A DNA stretch of 64,000 nucleotides, taken from assembly GCA_029817715.1 (NCBI GenBank), contig JARUPY010000190.1, positions 806,001 to 870,000 on the forward strand, given 5' to 3'. A program made the translations under genes and the position numbers. This document shows positions 59,021 through 64,000 of this stretch, piece after piece. The first letter of the stretch is position 1. Each line of letters starts with the position of its first letter. The notes under the pieces are model-generated. The model was given only the letters and a program-made list of their open reading frames with translations, was not told the origin of the DNA and made no database searches. This DNA comes from Melastoma dodecandrum (Eukaryota; Streptophyta; Magnoliopsida; Myrtales; Melastomataceae).

Positions 59021-59446
59021 TGGTTCCCCTCACAGGAGTTTTTTCAATTTGTTGATGTTTATAGTTGATTGAGTGTTTTGCATATTGACTATACATGTCT
59101 GCTGCTTGTTTTCGGAGGAAATACGGGTCGAGAGACGCCTAAAGCACATATTTGACACTACTCAGAACTTGCTCACCTCATCTATGGTGTGTTTCGGCCC
59201 GTGTCGTTCGAAATCAGACGCACCCATGTAGCATTTAATGATACATGTTATTTCTTTCATCGTTTCTGTTGTATATTCACAGTGGAACATCATCGGCTGT
59301 CCGAACTCATTCTTTAGTTCATTCCACTTTCGAGCTGGAAGACACACATCCATCCTGTTGCGTATACTTAAAAAAGATTCACAGTTGCTTCAAACGCCCA
59401 CCTGAAAGGAGATTAATTCAAAATACATAGACTGATGAACCGTTAC

Positions 59447-59786
59447 CTAATCTAAGTGCCTGTAATCGAACCCATCACCCCGTATCGGCATTCCCGTGGC
59501 GTCCAACCTGAACAAAAACTGTGCACGGAATTCCTCTTTACGGATACTGACTTGTCAAAATGTGGCCACTGCTTTGGTGTGCTGGCCGAGCTAACCTTAG
59601 CCCGGGATGATTCCGTGCAGGACATGTAGCTGGGGTAGTTGGAGAAGCCTCCGCCGTAACTCCTCATGTCGTAAGTCTTGGAAGGGCCGTAGTGGCTCCT
59701 CCGCAAGTTCTGGTTCCTCGACAAAGCTGAGTAGAACTGTGGACTGCAATTAGCCATGCAGAATTCGGCTTCATCCATCAAGAAAC
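59447..59786 (-). pseudogene. IQD-family protein, C-terminal exon fragment (DUF4005)
   Basis: Minus-strand exon beginning after an ACAG acceptor at 59787. It reads MDEAEFCMANCSPQFYSALS, FSNYPSYMSCTESSRAKVSS and ASTPKQW, the conserved C-terminal region of IQ67-domain (IQD) calmodulin-binding scaffold proteins. Near 59520 the frame must change to reach the family end GMPIRGDGFDYRHLD with stop at 59449-59447. The IQ67 and earlier exons are not upstream; the CDC5 promoter begins there instead. So this is a fragment left at the CDC5 5' side. Confidence 0.75.
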
Positions 59787-59983
59787 CTGTTGAAATGGTT
59801 CAGCAAACTCAAGTCTCGCATCGAATAGTGAAAATAGTCCGCTCTGGCATGCAAGTCTAAACTGACTAGTGTAATCTCGTTGAGCTTGTATATTGGGCTT
59901 GGTAATGGATCGATTCAGGAAAACTAAGTTAGTCCCACGTCATATAGAGAAAAACCCATCGTCCCGTCCCGTGAAAGTGACGA

Positions 59984-60048
59984 GGCCCACTGGTCTATCT
60001 CCATTTGCCGGCCCATTATTAAGATATAGGCCCATATTAAAAGCCCAT
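59984..60048. promoter_or_regulatory. CDC5 promoter: site-II cluster
   Basis: GGCCCAC 59984-59990, GGCCCAT 60010-60016 and 60029-60035, and GCCCAT 60043-60048, 190-250 bases before the CDC5 ATG. Site-II repeats mark growth-linked housekeeping promoters. Confidence 0.6.
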
Positions 60049-60177
60049 GCCAATTATTAACCCCAGACAGCCGGAGAGAGGTGTCCGTTTTGAGGAGGGA
60101 GCGAGCAGTCGTCGGAGCAGCTCCCCCCACCCCCCCGGCGACCCACCCGGCGGAACCGGAATTTTACCGCCCCATAA

Positions 60178-64000
<3,823 letters not shown>

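Overview
This is a nuclear window from a dicot plant. It has a TIR-NBS-LRR receptor (a class missing from grasses), plant-type spliceosomal introns, plant Mutator-like, Ty1/copia and Athila-type Ty3/gypsy elements, and plant housekeeping genes. The L6-like TNL type hints at a rosid, perhaps Myrtales, but that is only an impression.

Layout. 1-3120: a TNL resistance gene on the minus strand, running off the left edge and broken by two in-frame stops. 3412-9644: a decayed Mutator-like element with an Ulp1-protease-like cargo gene (plus) facing a FAR1-type transposase (minus), next to an AT-rich palindrome array (10090-10960). 12079-13720: a gypsy remnant that includes an exact 484-bp tandem duplication. 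14750-15710: a diverged tandem repeat studded with GGAGTTG/CAACTCC palindromes. 16085-20720: a second Mutator-like unit, with a GC-rich hairpin cluster, a MuDR-type transposase spoiled only by two stop codons, a plant-mobile-domain (PMD) cargo gene, and a further hairpin at its end. 21846-22250: a PP2-lectin pseudogene. 23153-25455: an Athila LTR plus gag remnant.

25492-38588 shows insertion into host genes. A C2-domain gene has a copia element (Copia-1, TSD ATCAC, reverse transcriptase deleted) in an intron. A PRA1-like coding sequence is split by a second copia element (Copia-2, TSD AACCR). Between them lie a foldback element and a MITE-like inverted pair.

39355-52767 is a thaumatin-like (PR-5) cluster. 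Two nearly identical genes sit in inverted arms of about 1.7 kb separated by 8.1 kb. A thaumatin-like pseudogene, a PHR1-like fragment, an S1/P1 nuclease pseudogene and a lone 5S rRNA copy lie between the arms. A fourth thaumatin-like gene lies outside.

From 54 kb to the right edge the sequence is ordinary gene space: RPL24, a RHOMBOID-like protease, the last exon of an IQD gene, and CDC5, which runs off the right edge. These have clean exon structures, and RPL24 and CDC5 carry site-II (GGCCCA) promoter motifs. All exon limits were read by eye from splice motifs and reading-frame continuity and are inferences.
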